Below, in pieces: positions 26,664 through 36,369 of a DNA stretch of 64,000 nt. The DNA comes from Oscillatoria sp. SIO1A7 (GTDB lineage Bacteria > Cyanobacteriota > Cyanobacteriia > Cyanobacteriales > Laspinemataceae). Where the stretch lies: the NCBI GenBank assembly GCA_010672965.1, contig JAAHFN010000009.1:70682-134681 (forward strand). Reading direction: 5' to 3'. Made by a program: the position numbers and the translations under genes. Each line of letters begins with the position of its first letter. Position 1 is the first letter of the stretch. The notes beneath the pieces are model-generated. The model ran no database searches and had not been told where the DNA came from. It was given only the letters and a program-made list of their open reading frames with translations.

Positions 26664-29054
26664 TTAACTTTTTGCCGCAGCAATTGGAATCTCAATCATA
26701 AACTCTGCTCCTGCTCCTGGAGATGAAACGCAGCTTAGTTTACCCCCGTGGGACTCTACCACAATCTGGTAGCTAATCGACAATCCCAAACCCGTACCAG
26801 ACCCCACAGGCTTAGTCGTAAAAAAAGGATCGAATATCTTCTGTAGGACATCTTCTTGCATCCCCAGACCATTATCAGCAATTCTGATTATGACCGAATC
26901 ATCATCAGTCACCTCCGTAGCGATCGCAATAGTAGGCATTGGGTATTGGGGAGAGTTTTCAGTTATTAGCTTGAGAGCTTTAACTTGGGCATTTTTTTCT
27001 TCCCTGTCCCCAAGTCCCCCAAGTCCCTCGATCTTCTTATCCCCAACTTCCCTTGTCTCTGCTCCCCTTGTCTCCCCTGCTCCCTGCCCCTCTGCTCCCT
27101 GCTTCCTGCCCCCATTCCCCATTCCCCATTCCCCATTCCCTTTTTCTATGGCATCGATCGCATTATTCAAAATATTCATAAAAACTTGGTTTAATTTACT
27201 CGCATAACAGGTAACCTCTGGCAGTTGACCGTATTCTTTAATAATCTCAATAGCGGGACGGCTTTTTTGTTCTCCGAGGCGCTTCTGCAATACTAGCAAA
27301 GTCGATTCCAGACCTTGATGAATATCCACAGGCTTCATATCAGACTCGTCAAGGCGAGAAAAATTGCGCAGGGAAAGGACTATATTGCGAATGCGATCTG
27401 CCCCAGACTTCATAGAACTCAACAATTTTTCTAGGTCATCCACTACAAATTCTAAGTCTGTTTCCTCCACAGCTTCTAGAACATTAGGACTTGGATTGGG
27501 ATATTCTTGCTGATAAACTTCAATCAGGCCAAGTAGGTCTTGTATATAATCCCGAGCATAATCGACATTGCCATAAATAAAACTAACTGGGTTGTTAATT
27601 TCGTGAGCGATACCGGCAACCAGTTGACCCAGACCAGACATTTTTTCTGCTTGAATAAGCTGGGCTTGGGTGCGCTTCAGTTGTTCTAGAGCCTTATGGA
27701 GATCGATATTTTTGTCTTGTAATTCTTGCGTTCTTTGTTCTACCCTAGTCTCTAGCTCCTCATTTGTTTTTTCCAGAGCAGTAAAAGATTCTCTCAACTG
27801 CCGAGCCATTTGGTTAAAAGAGCGGGCGAGAACTCGCAATTCCTTTACATCACTCAACTCTACTTTTTGGTTTAATTTACCGCTAGACATTGCTCTAGCT
27901 GCCTCGCTCAAACGCAGAATGGGCTCGCCAATTCGTCGGGAGGTTTCGATTCCCACTAAAGTAGCCAATACCAAAGCTGTCATGCAAAGTCCTATTGTAA
28001 TGCGGGTATTGGCATTAATTCGTTCCATGAAATCCTCTTCGGGAATAACCACCACGCTCAACCAATCCAAACCCAATTCATCTTGTAGGGGTCTGACTTG
28101 AACCAGTTGCAGCTTGCCATCGAGAGTAAAGGCAAACTGCGATTCCTCAGTAACCCGAGCGTAGCTGCCAAACCTTTGTAAAATTTGTCTTGATGTGGAG
28201 TTAATGAAAAGCTCTCTGCTTGAAGTGGCGAGCAATCTTTCTTCTCCTTCTGAGGTAGAGACTAAGGGTGGCTCTCTTCCAGAACTAGCAACAATTTCTC
28301 CGGAGCGTTCGATAATAAAAGCCTGTCCCGAGGGGCTGATGTTCAAGTTGCGTAAAAATTCGCTAAGTTGCGATAGAGTAATCGTACCGCCTAAGATAGC
28401 GGTTAAATTGTCGGTTTTATCGTAGATAGGTCTAACTGCTATAATGGCCAGAACCGGTCGGGACGCAACCTGCAAAATTGGACTCCAGGTGGAGGTGCGA
28501 GACTTTATGACAGCTTTGTACCAGGGTCTATCGCGCGGATCGTACTCTTTCCTTACTATTAAGCTGGAGCGATCGCCGCTAGAGTTTAGTCTATGAATTT
28601 CCCAGTTTGGCTCGGTAGATTCATCTCTAATCATCAGAGTAGTACTACCTGTTACATCTCTTCTAATACCTAGAAAATCTCCCTGTGGATTGCTTGCAAA
28701 AAAGCTAGTTCCCAAATCCGCTTGCTGAATCTGATGCCAAAAAAAGTTCTCTAAAGCTATAAAATCTTCTAGATTTAGATCTCCGCTGCGAACGGCAGAC
28801 TCGAACATTTGATTAAATAGATGGGGTTTCGCTAAGTAATTTTGTACATGGCGATCTATACGGGCAGTAGCTTGACTGCTTAATTGGAACGCTAGGTCAT
28901 CAATCGCTTGTCGTCCGTTACGCATGGACAGCCAACCCGTCAGACCTACGGCAGCAAAGATTTGCAGTACAAATGGCACCACTAAGAGGAGGCGCAAGGG
29001 GATTTTTTGAGAAACTTTTCTTAAAGCATTGGTTGGGATTTTCAAAGACATCAA
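26664..29054 (-). CDS. Sensor histidine kinase (dCACHE-HAMP-HisKA-HATPase)
   Basis: A 796-aa membrane kinase. A first membrane helix (LLLVVPFVLQIFAAVGLTGW) leads to an extracytoplasmic double-CACHE sensor of about 300 residues. A second helix (ITIGLCMTALVLATLVGI), a HAMP domain and a coiled coil (RQLRESFTALEKTNEELETR) follow. The HisKA box is GLGQLVAGIAHEINNPVSFI. The ATPase domain shows the N box (FMNILNNAIDAIEKG), DNGLGMQED, FDPFFTTKPVGSGTGLGLS. Between the N box and the DNGLG box lies a low-complexity stretch of about 65 residues rich in G, E and K, encoded by intergenic-type repeats. No response regulator is adjacent. Confidence 0.88.
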   Translation of the reverse strand: MMSLKIPTNALRKVSQKIPLRLLLVVPFVLQIFAAVGLTGWLSMRNGRQAIDDLAFQLSSQATARIDRHVQNYLAKPHLFNQMFESAVRSGDLNLEDFIALENFFWHQIQQADLGTSFFASNPQGDFLGIRRDVTGSTTLMIRDESTEPNWEIHRLNSSGDRSSLIVRKEYDPRDRPWYKAVIKSRTSTWSPILQVASRPVLAIIAVRPIYDKTDNLTAILGGTITLSQLSEFLRNLNISPSGQAFIIERSGEIVASSGREPPLVSTSEGEERLLATSSRELFINSTSRQILQRFGSYARVTEESQFAFTLDGKLQLVQVRPLQDELGLDWLSVVVIPEEDFMERINANTRITIGLCMTALVLATLVGIETSRRIGEPILRLSEAARAMSSGKLNQKVELSDVKELRVLARSFNQMARQLRESFTALEKTNEELETRVEQRTQELQDKNIDLHKALEQLKRTQAQLIQAEKMSGLGQLVAGIAHEINNPVSFIYGNVDYARDYIQDLLGLIEVYQQEYPNPSPNVLEAVEETDLEFVVDDLEKLLSSMKSGADRIRNIVLSLRNFSRLDESDMKPVDIHQGLESTLLVLQKRLGEQKSRPAIEIIKEYGQLPEVTCYASKLNQVFMNILNNAIDAIEKGNGEWGMGNGGRKQGAEGQGAGETRGAETREVGDKKIEGLGGLGDREEKNAQVKALKLITENSPQYPMPTIAIATEVTDDDSVIIRIADNGLGMQEDVLQKIFDPFFTTKPVGSGTGLGLSISYQIVVESHGGKLSCVSSPGAGAEFMIEIPIAAAKS

Positions 29055-29961
29055 TTTTCTAGATCTACCAATGGTATTAATTTCGCTTTTAAAGCCACGA
29101 TATAGCAGTAAGCCGATTCTCCTAGGGACAGCCGCAGTAGGGGCGTTTCATGTCGCGTTGGCGCAGCCTGCGCGGAGCGCATAGCGAAACAGCCGTTTGC
29201 CCCTACAATACCCAAGAATAACTTAATTTACTTGCGATATAATATAAAACAACATGTTTTCTAAAATAACTTAGTATAGTATTTAACTGGGTTACTCAAG
29301 TCTAATTTTTCTTATATATTAATAAGTATTTAACTGGGTTACTCAGGTCTAATTTTGCTTATATATTAATAAGCATATTTGCTTAGGGCAACTAAAGGGT
29401 TACCAAAGCTACAAACAGCAGCAATGCTTGTGCTAAGGCATTGAGAAGAAATAAGTTTAACACTCAGCTCCTTGTACTGACTATCGAATCTAGGTTTGGC
29501 CCAAACTTGTGTAAAAGTTATTTATGCGCAATGCCTAAAAGCTGACTGCTAAAAGCTGACTGCTAAAAGCTGACTGCTAAAAGCTGACTGCTAAAAGCTG
29601 ACTGCTAAAAGCTGACTGCTAAAAGCTGACTGCTGCTATAAATCATAGCGTAGGTGTAGCTTAGCGTAGAGCTAACTCAGAGCAATAGCGATTTCTCCCC
29701 TGGGTAGCTGAATGCTTTGAGCTGAGCGATCGCCGATTGTTGATTAATTTCTCAGTGCCCAGGGATTTATTTTTTTGACGATTGGCTGGCGCGATCGCTG
29801 CCCTTGTTTTAGCTGAGCTTTGAGCTACTACCAAAAGCTACCAAAAGCTGACCGCGCTACGCACCGACTCCCGAACGCTGTTTTGTATCGAGCAATTGCG
29901 AAAAAGCTCAAACGCTTATAAGATGAGATCGTAAATTGTGATTTTAATTAACAATATTGAA
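29055..29961. repeat. Long gene-free spacer with palindrome and tandem repeats
   Basis: No gene is visible. The spacer holds a palindromic element at 29137-29206 (GTAGGGGCGTTTC ends and a GCGTTGGCGCAGCCTGCGC centre), a 47-bp direct duplication (29278-29324 and 29325-29371), seven perfect copies of the 14-mer AAAAGCTGACTGCT (29537-29634) and further CTGACCG/CTACCAAAAG repeats up to 29860. Confidence 0.8.
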
Positions 29962-30966
29962 ATGAAAATTAAAATTGCCCTAAGCAGCTTATTAGCGACC
30001 CTCTTAGCCGTAGTGCCCAGTAACAGCGTTGCTGATGCGAGGCGCGATGTAGGTCTTCTTTTCCGGAAAGCTGAAGCCAAACAGTCTATCCCTGCCAAAG
30101 ACTCTATCCTTATCAACAACGAATACGATTGGCGACAAATTATTGATAAAAATGCCCGGGTAGAAAAGGTGGCGGAAGGTTTCCAGTTTACAGAAGGACC
30201 GCTTTGGCAACCGGATGGCTTTCTGCTCTTTAGCGATATTCCTGCCAACACTATATATAAATGGAAGCCAGATAAAAAACTGGAAGTATTTCGCCGTCCT
30301 TCTGGGAATGCCAATGGCAACGCTCTAGATAAGCAAGGGCGCTTAATTACTGCCGAACACGGCAATCGTCGCCTATCCCGCACCTTAGAGAATGGGGAGA
30401 TTGTTACTCTAACAGATCGATACGAAGGCAAACGGCTAAATAGCCCTAACGATCTTGCAATTAAGTCAGATGGAAGTATCTATTTCACCGATCCTCCCTA
30501 TGGAATCAAACCAGAACAAGAAGAACTCGGCTTCTACGGCGTCTATCGGTTAGCGCCAGATGGGACGCTGACTCTGCTGGTTCGGGACTTTGTGCGTCCG
30601 AATGGAATTGCCTTTTCACCAGATGAGAAAAAATTATATGTAAACGATTCTCAAAAAGGTCACATTCGCGTTTTCGATGTTAAGACAGACGGAACCCTAG
30701 AAAATGGCCGTATCTTTGCCGAGCAAAAAGACTCCAGTAAGGAGGGAGTGCCAGATGGAATGAAGATAGACAATGAGGGGAATGTTTACAGCACTGGGCC
30801 GGGAGGAGTCTGGGTTTTCTCGCCGTCGGGCAAACTCCTGGGCAAGATTGAAGTACCAGAAGCTCCTTCTAACCTAGCTTGGGGCGATCGCTCCTACAAA
30901 ACCCTCTACATTACTGCCAGAAATAGCCTCTATCGAATCCGCCTCAAAGTTGCAGGCGATCGCTAG
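29962..30966 (+). CDS. SMP-30/gluconolactonase-family exported hydrolase
   Basis: A 334-aa beta-propeller protein. Residues 1-25 form a signal peptide (KIALSSLLATLLAVVPSNS). The propeller shows family motifs: EGPLWQPDGFLLFSDIPAN with the metal-binding glutamate, NGNALDKQGRLITAEHGNR, NSPNDLAIKSDGSIYFTDPP with the N-D pair, RPNGIAFSPDEKKLYVNDSQ and GVPDGMKIDNEGNVYSTGPG. Enzymes of this family open lactones using one divalent metal. I chose ATG 29962 rather than the GTG at 29938 because it places the signal peptide correctly. Confidence 0.85.
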   Translation: MKIKIALSSLLATLLAVVPSNSVADARRDVGLLFRKAEAKQSIPAKDSILINNEYDWRQIIDKNARVEKVAEGFQFTEGPLWQPDGFLLFSDIPANTIYKWKPDKKLEVFRRPSGNANGNALDKQGRLITAEHGNRRLSRTLENGEIVTLTDRYEGKRLNSPNDLAIKSDGSIYFTDPPYGIKPEQEELGFYGVYRLAPDGTLTLLVRDFVRPNGIAFSPDEKKLYVNDSQKGHIRVFDVKTDGTLENGRIFAEQKDSSKEGVPDGMKIDNEGNVYSTGPGGVWVFSPSGKLLGKIEVPEAPSNLAWGDRSYKTLYITARNSLYRIRLKVAGDR

Positions 30967-31306
30967 TATTTGATGAATAATTAATAACGAATAATTATTC
31001 ATCAACTACTAGGTAATCTGTCAAGGTAGTTTTGAATAATTTGGCATTTTTTTCTGTAGGCGTAGCCGCCCCTACGCCCCGGAGGGCGGGCTACGCCTAC
31101 GGGGCTTGCCCGATGCCATCCCCCCCTACCCCCGCGAGTGAAAGGGGGGACTGCCCAATTCCGCTCTTCCGCTCTTCCGCTCTTCCGCTCTTCCCAATTC
31201 TTTCTTGACAGAATACTAGCCCGTCAAGGTAGTTTTGAATAGTTGAGCAATTTCTTCCAATGCCCAATGCCCAATGCCCAATGCCCAATTCTTTCTTGAC
31301 AGAATA
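30967..31306. repeat. Repeat-filled spacer
   Basis: Contents in order: an AT-rich palindrome (GATGAATAATTA/TAATTATTCATC), a GTAGGCGTAGCC palindrome with a CCCC centre (31054-31101), four copies of CGCTCTTC (31162-31194) and four CCCAATG copies (31262-31289). Two pieces, TTCTTTCTTGACAGAATACTAG and GTCAAGGTAGTTTTGAATA, occur twice about 90 to 200 bp apart, showing a local duplication. There is no gene. Confidence 0.7.
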
Positions 31307-33103
31307 CTAGGGTTTCTTCTGCGATCTCTTAAGCCTAAAATAATCTTCAAGAACCCGACGCACCATTGGAGCTGCCACAGTCGAGCCGCCGCCGCCAGAA
31401 TTTTGTCCAAAAGCCACAACCACAATCTCCGGATTGTCCAAAGGAGCATAGGCCCCAAACCAAGTGTGAGACTGGCGAGGTTGGTCTTCCGCAGTACCAG
31501 TCTTACCGGCGAACGGCGGAATCGTAGATACGTTCATCTTTTTTCCGGTTCCCCAAGTTATCACTTGTCGCAGGCCGCTACGCAGAATCCAGATTGTCTC
31601 CGGACTCAAATTTAACGATTTTCGCCACTTTTTCTTATCCTCGTTATCTTTGAGTAAATGTGGCTTGACTTTATAGCCACCATTGGCGGGAACCGCAAAC
31701 ATCACTGCAACTTGCAGGGGGCTACCCAAAAGATACCCTTGACCGATAGACATATTAATGGTGTCCCCCTCGAACCATCCTTGCCCAAATTGCTTTTGCT
31801 TCCAATCAGTATCTGCCACTAAGCCAGGGTCTTCTTCTGCCTCCAACTCAATGCCTGTTTTCTCACCAAAGCCAAAATTGCGAGTCCACTCAATTAGCTT
31901 TGGTCCTCGAATACCCCGGCCGATTTGATAAAAGAAAGTATCGCTACTCATAGCCATTGCCCCCTCATATCCCAAATAGCCAAACCCAGCTCGGTTCCAG
32001 TCCCAAAACTTAATACCTCCTGCCACAACATAGGGATAGGTTGGCAGAACTGTACCTACGGGAAACTTTCCCGATTTTATTCCCGCAACTGTGGTGACAA
32101 TTTTAAAGGTACTCGCTGGAGCAAAACCTCGTATAGCCCTGTTAACAAAAGGAAAGTCAACGCCCTGCACTTGTCTCCAGGTTTCCTCTGTAACATTCTG
32201 GGAAAAAGTATTGGGGTCGAAGGTGGGGCGGCTCGCCATTGCCAAGACAGCACCATCATTAGGGTCAATGGCAACGATCGCCCCTTTCGTATAGCCTAGG
32301 GCTCTCTCTGCTGCCTTTTGTAAATCTAAATCCAGAGTTAAGCGCACGTCCTGTCCCGCTTGTGCTGGCTCGTACTTGTTGGGATCTACTCGCAGAATAT
32401 TACCCCTGCTATCCACCTCAACTAACTGGCCTCCCCATTTGCCCCGCAGCTTTTCCTGGAAAGCATCCTCGACTCCCATTTGACCGATATAATCTCGGAG
32501 CCTATAGCCTCTTCCCTTAAGTTTTTTTAGCGCTTCGGCATCCACTTCTCCCGTATAGCCCAAGACATGAGCGGCGATAGAGCCGTTGGGGTAAGTGCGC
32601 ACCGCCTCAGCCTGAACTTCAACCCAAGGCAACTCATCGCTGTATTCTTCTATAGCTGTTGCTTGGGCTGAAGTAATGTTGCGAGCAACTCGCACTAATT
32701 CTATAGAGTTCTCGTCAACTTTTTCGAGCTTCTCCAAAATCTCTTCTTCTGGGCTATTAATGATTTGAGATATGCGTCTTACGATCGCACGCCAAGACGG
32801 ATTTTTTTTGACAGTAGGCCAGACAAACACGGCATGAGAGAGACGAGAAGTCGCTAAAATCCTGCTTTTACGGTCAAAAATATTTCCTCTTACGGGTTGT
32901 TTCGGAACTAATCTAATCCGGTTTTCTTCCGCCTGCTTCTGGTGGTATTTGCCCTCAACCAATTGTAGGTACGCCAATCGAGAACCTAGCCCACCTACTA
33001 GCGTTAAGGTAACGATCGCTATCATTAATAAGGACTGATAACTTTGTCCTACGGTGCGAGTGGTCGCTTTCTGGCTAACTGAGTAAGACTCCATTAAGTT
33101 CAT
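31307..33103 (-). CDS. mrdA: Penicillin-binding protein 2 (elongation transpeptidase)
   Basis: A 598-aa class B PBP that cross-links peptidoglycan during cell elongation. It has an N-terminal anchor helix (SLLMIAIVTLTLVGGLGSRL) and a pedestal/dimerisation domain with RGNIFDRKSRILA. The transpeptidase domain carries active-site serine in ASTFKIV, the SxN-like motif MSSDTFFYQ and the KTG motif FAGKTGTAED. Length and motif spacing match MrdA/PBP2 rather than FtsI, which is present separately at 52018-54021. The C terminus (RVLEDYFRLKRS) is short. The gene is monocistronic. Confidence 0.9.
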   Translation of the reverse strand: MNLMESYSVSQKATTRTVGQSYQSLLMIAIVTLTLVGGLGSRLAYLQLVEGKYHQKQAEENRIRLVPKQPVRGNIFDRKSRILATSRLSHAVFVWPTVKKNPSWRAIVRRISQIINSPEEEILEKLEKVDENSIELVRVARNITSAQATAIEEYSDELPWVEVQAEAVRTYPNGSIAAHVLGYTGEVDAEALKKLKGRGYRLRDYIGQMGVEDAFQEKLRGKWGGQLVEVDSRGNILRVDPNKYEPAQAGQDVRLTLDLDLQKAAERALGYTKGAIVAIDPNDGAVLAMASRPTFDPNTFSQNVTEETWRQVQGVDFPFVNRAIRGFAPASTFKIVTTVAGIKSGKFPVGTVLPTYPYVVAGGIKFWDWNRAGFGYLGYEGAMAMSSDTFFYQIGRGIRGPKLIEWTRNFGFGEKTGIELEAEEDPGLVADTDWKQKQFGQGWFEGDTINMSIGQGYLLGSPLQVAVMFAVPANGGYKVKPHLLKDNEDKKKWRKSLNLSPETIWILRSGLRQVITWGTGKKMNVSTIPPFAGKTGTAEDQPRQSHTWFGAYAPLDNPEIVVVAFGQNSGGGGSTVAAPMVRRVLEDYFRLKRSQKKP

Positions 33104-33644
33104 AACGCGGCTCTAAGCAAAAAGCATCCCTGGTAAAAGCGGCAGTTTTTAAAAATTTGCCTGTATAAATTATATTGTTTTTGTTTTTTTGGATGGTTAG
33201 ACTTGTAAGCGGACCTTACAATGTCTATTCCCTTATTCTTGTATTACATCAATGCAACAACTCATATCTGATAACAAAGTCGTTATACTCTGGCAGCGTG
33301 ACTCTTGCTTGCACCCTCTTCCCCCCTCTTACCTGGGTGTTTATTCTGACGCTTGTCCACGCCAATTGGTCACATCCTGTTATCGTCACGACGAACATCC
33401 CGAAACCTAGCTTACCGTAGGGCTTTCCAGCTCCCGAAAGCGGTCGGGAAATAGTTATGAAGTTCCCTACACACCCCACACCCTACACAAGAGCACCCTC
33501 CTCTTGCCCTCTCTTGCGCTATATCATCACAAGATTTGTAACGCCATAACCAAAGAACCTAGATAAAATAAACCAAAGCTCGGATCTGAGCTATATATCA
33601 AAGGTAGCTAACGAATACAAGGGGCATCCCTGCCTGGAACAGCC

Positions 33645-34775
33645 ATGATATTTCAAACTGCTGCGCACAAACCAGACACCTCCGAACATGATAGCGCCCA
33701 AGACGTGGAACTGCGCAAAGTTTTTAAGGTGTTTGATGGGGAGACTGCCGTGCGGGGGGTTGACCTAGAAATTAGCCGGGGAGAATTCTTTAGCATTTTA
33801 GGTCCCTCTGGATGTGGTAAAACTACCACCCTGCGTTTAATTGGGGGATTCGAGACTCCCTCAGCCGGAGAGGTACTGATTCGGGGCAAGTCCATGAACC
33901 ATATCCCTCCTTACCAGCGACCAGTCAACACTGTATTTCAGAGCTACGCTCTGTTTAACCATCTGAGCATTGCCGAAAATATCGCCTTCGGGCTGCGGAT
34001 TAAACGCTTGGGCAAAGCTCAGATTGAGGAGATGGTCGAAGAAGCCCTCAAATTGGTCAAAATGGAGTCCTACGCCAATCGCTTTCCCTCTCAACTATCG
34101 GGGGGGCAGCAGCAGCGGGTAGCTCTGGCTAGGGCTCTAGTCAATCGGCCCGCAGTGGTTTTGCTGGACGAACCCTTGGGAGCTTTAGACTTGAAACTGC
34201 GCAAACAGATGCAGGTAGAGTTATCGAATCTACACCAAGATTCGGGATTGACATTTGTGATGGTGACTCACGATCAAGAAGAGGCCCTAAGTCTATCGGA
34301 TCGGATTGCAGTTATGCATGATGGTAGGATAGAACAGGTTGGCTCCCCGACAGAAATATACGAACGTCCTAAAACTGCTTTTGTGGCGGATTTTATTGGC
34401 GAAACAAATCTGCTGTACGGTCGAATTGAAGCTGCCGATCGCAGAGTCCTCCATATTCGCACTGGAAACGGACTTAAGATTGTGGTTGAAACCTCCGAAC
34501 CCTGGAGCCATTCCGGCAGCCAGGTAGTGGTGAGCGTGCGCCCTGAGAAAATTCATCTTTCTCTCAATCCACCGGAAGTGAAGGCCAATTGCTTTGAAGG
34601 AAGGCTCAAGAATGTAATGTATCTGGGAACGCACGTCTATTATGTTGTGCAATTATTATCCGGAGAAAACCTAACTATCCTACAGCCAAACACAAAAGGT
34701 AGCTTGCCAGACCAGCAGACGCCTATATACGTCCACTGGTCCGAAAAAGACTGTATTGCTTTGCAAGGGAGCTAG
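33645..34775 (+). CDS. potA: Spermidine/putrescine ABC transporter ATPase
   Basis: A 376-aa ATP-binding subunit. It shows Walker A GPSGCGKTTT, Q-loop VFQSYALF, signature QLSGGQQQRVALARAL, Walker B VVLLDEPLGALD and H-loop VMVTHDQEEA, then a TOBE domain at the C terminus (SVRPEKIHLSLN, LGTHVYYVVQL). It powers polyamine uptake with the downstream PotD, PotB and PotC. The four genes are co-oriented with gaps of 348, 85 and 167 bp, so one transcript is likely although the first gap is large. Confidence 0.9.
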   Translation: MIFQTAAHKPDTSEHDSAQDVELRKVFKVFDGETAVRGVDLEISRGEFFSILGPSGCGKTTTLRLIGGFETPSAGEVLIRGKSMNHIPPYQRPVNTVFQSYALFNHLSIAENIAFGLRIKRLGKAQIEEMVEEALKLVKMESYANRFPSQLSGGQQQRVALARALVNRPAVVLLDEPLGALDLKLRKQMQVELSNLHQDSGLTFVMVTHDQEEALSLSDRIAVMHDGRIEQVGSPTEIYERPKTAFVADFIGETNLLYGRIEAADRRVLHIRTGNGLKIVVETSEPWSHSGSQVVVSVRPEKIHLSLNPPEVKANCFEGRLKNVMYLGTHVYYVVQLLSGENLTILQPNTKGSLPDQQTPIYVHWSEKDCIALQGS

Positions 34776-35123
34776 GGAGCAAGTCCAACCCAGACAATGA
34801 AATTGCAGCAAGCGATCTTTTTTCCTCTGTAGGGAGGCGCGATCGCGCCTATCTAGAGCTGCTTACTTCTAAAATAATCTGGACGGTATAGCAGTAAGCA
34901 GTCAGCTATCAGCAGTCAGCAAAGTCAAAGTCTTGCCATCTAAGCAATAGAGAGATTCGTAACCTTCCTAACCATGTAGTGCTATAACAAAAATTATGCC
35001 GATAAACAAAAGACTTGCCGATGGCTCCTTGGAAAATTCAAAACCTTGAAAATTAAACCACTGTCCATAGCGCGTTAGACGCCCTCCCTCTGCTCTTTTC
35101 TCAGAAACCACGGGTAGAAAACA
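34776..35123. other. Spacer between potA and potD
   Basis: No gene is seen. It contains a HIP1 site and a short AGCAGTCAGC/AGCTATCAGC repeat cluster (34890-34922). No clear terminator is visible, so readthrough from potA is possible. Confidence 0.5.
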
Positions 35124-36284
35124 GTGCCTTTGACCAATCTATATAAATCTCGAATTTTAGGTAAAAGTCCCAACCGACGCCGGTTCTTACAAAACTCTGC
35201 GGCGGCGCTATCGGGGCTATGTCTCTCCAGTTGTGGGTGGACTCTGGGCGCAACCCCGGAGGCAACAGAGCAAGAAGACCCCAGCGATAAGGGGAAGACT
35301 CAAAGATCCTCTGACGAACTGTACATATATACTTGGGCCGATTACACCGATCGCGATTTGCTCGATAGTTTCACCGCACAGACTGGTATCAAACCGATAG
35401 TTGATATTTTTGACTCTAACGAGTCAATGCTGGCGAAAGTTCAGGCAGGTGGCGGTGGAGCCTATAGTATTATCTATCCTTCCGATTATATGGTTCGGAA
35501 GATGGCTGGATTGCAACTGCTTCGAGAACTAGACCACTCTAGAATAGAAGGTCTGGGCAATCTTTTCGAGAAGTTTCAGAACCCCGGCTATGACTCCTAT
35601 AACCGCTATAGCGTGCCTTTTACTTGGGGAACGACGGGGCTAGTTTATAACGCCGATAAAATTTCTCCCGAGCCAGAGGATTGGAACTATCTCTGGGAGC
35701 GCAAGCCGGAACTATTTAGGCAAATGACATTGATGAATGACGTGCGGGAGGTGATGGGAGCAGCGCTGCGAAGTCTGGGTTATTCCTATAATTCTGAAAA
35801 CTCCGCAGAAATTAGAGCGGCTTATGAAAAGCTAGTAGAACTCAAAGCAGCTCTGGCTAATTTTACTACCGATGGTTGGCGAGATCTAATTTTGGCGGGA
35901 GATTTGGAAATCGCAATGGGATACGGTTTTGATGCCCTGACAGTTTCTGAAGAAAACCCAAGTATCAAGTATGTCGTACCCAGCAGCGGCACTTCTTTAT
36001 TTACCGACACGATGGTAATACCGAAAAAAGCCCCCAATATTAAGGGTGCTTATGCCTGGATTAATTTTATGTTGCAGCCAGAGGTGACTGCCGAACTATG
36101 CGAGCGACTCTATTTGTCCACGCCGAATCGCAAAACCTTCGATCTGTTGCCTACAGATTTCCAGGAAGATGCAACCTTATTTCCGTCAGAGTCAGTTTTG
36201 GCAAAATGCGAAGGGATCCTGCCTCTCAATGACGAAAAAGAAAAAGAGTATGCGCGTTACTGGATTAAACTAAAGAGTAGTTAA
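35124..36284 (+). CDS. potD: Polyamine-binding lipoprotein of the Pot transporter
   Basis: A 386-aa periplasmic binding protein starting with GTG. The N terminus has a twin-arginine motif (RRRFLQNSAAALSG) followed by a lipobox ending LSSC. It is therefore likely exported folded by Tat and anchored by lipid. The mature part shows the PotD/PotF fold: ELYIYTWADYTDRDLLDSF, then YSIIYPSDYMVRKM and FTWGTTGLVYN with aromatic residues that stack on the polyamine. It delivers spermidine or putrescine to PotBC. Confidence 0.88.
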   Translation: MPLTNLYKSRILGKSPNRRRFLQNSAAALSGLCLSSCGWTLGATPEATEQEDPSDKGKTQRSSDELYIYTWADYTDRDLLDSFTAQTGIKPIVDIFDSNESMLAKVQAGGGGAYSIIYPSDYMVRKMAGLQLLRELDHSRIEGLGNLFEKFQNPGYDSYNRYSVPFTWGTTGLVYNADKISPEPEDWNYLWERKPELFRQMTLMNDVREVMGAALRSLGYSYNSENSAEIRAAYEKLVELKAALANFTTDGWRDLILAGDLEIAMGYGFDALTVSEENPSIKYVVPSSGTSLFTDTMVIPKKAPNIKGAYAWINFMLQPEVTAELCERLYLSTPNRKTFDLLPTDFQEDATLFPSESVLAKCEGILPLNDEKEKEYARYWIKLKSS

Positions 36285-36369
36285 TCGATGTTTTTTGGCA
36301 GGGCATTGGGTCTGGACTGAAATAAGATAGCCAAAATCTACTCTCCACTCTCTAAAATCTTACCTCGAT

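Noticed and set aside
29537-29634. CRISPR or regulatory iteron array
   Set aside because: Seven perfect 14-bp head-to-tail copies without spacers belong to the AGCTGAC class of short tandem repeats seen elsewhere. No replication gene is nearby.
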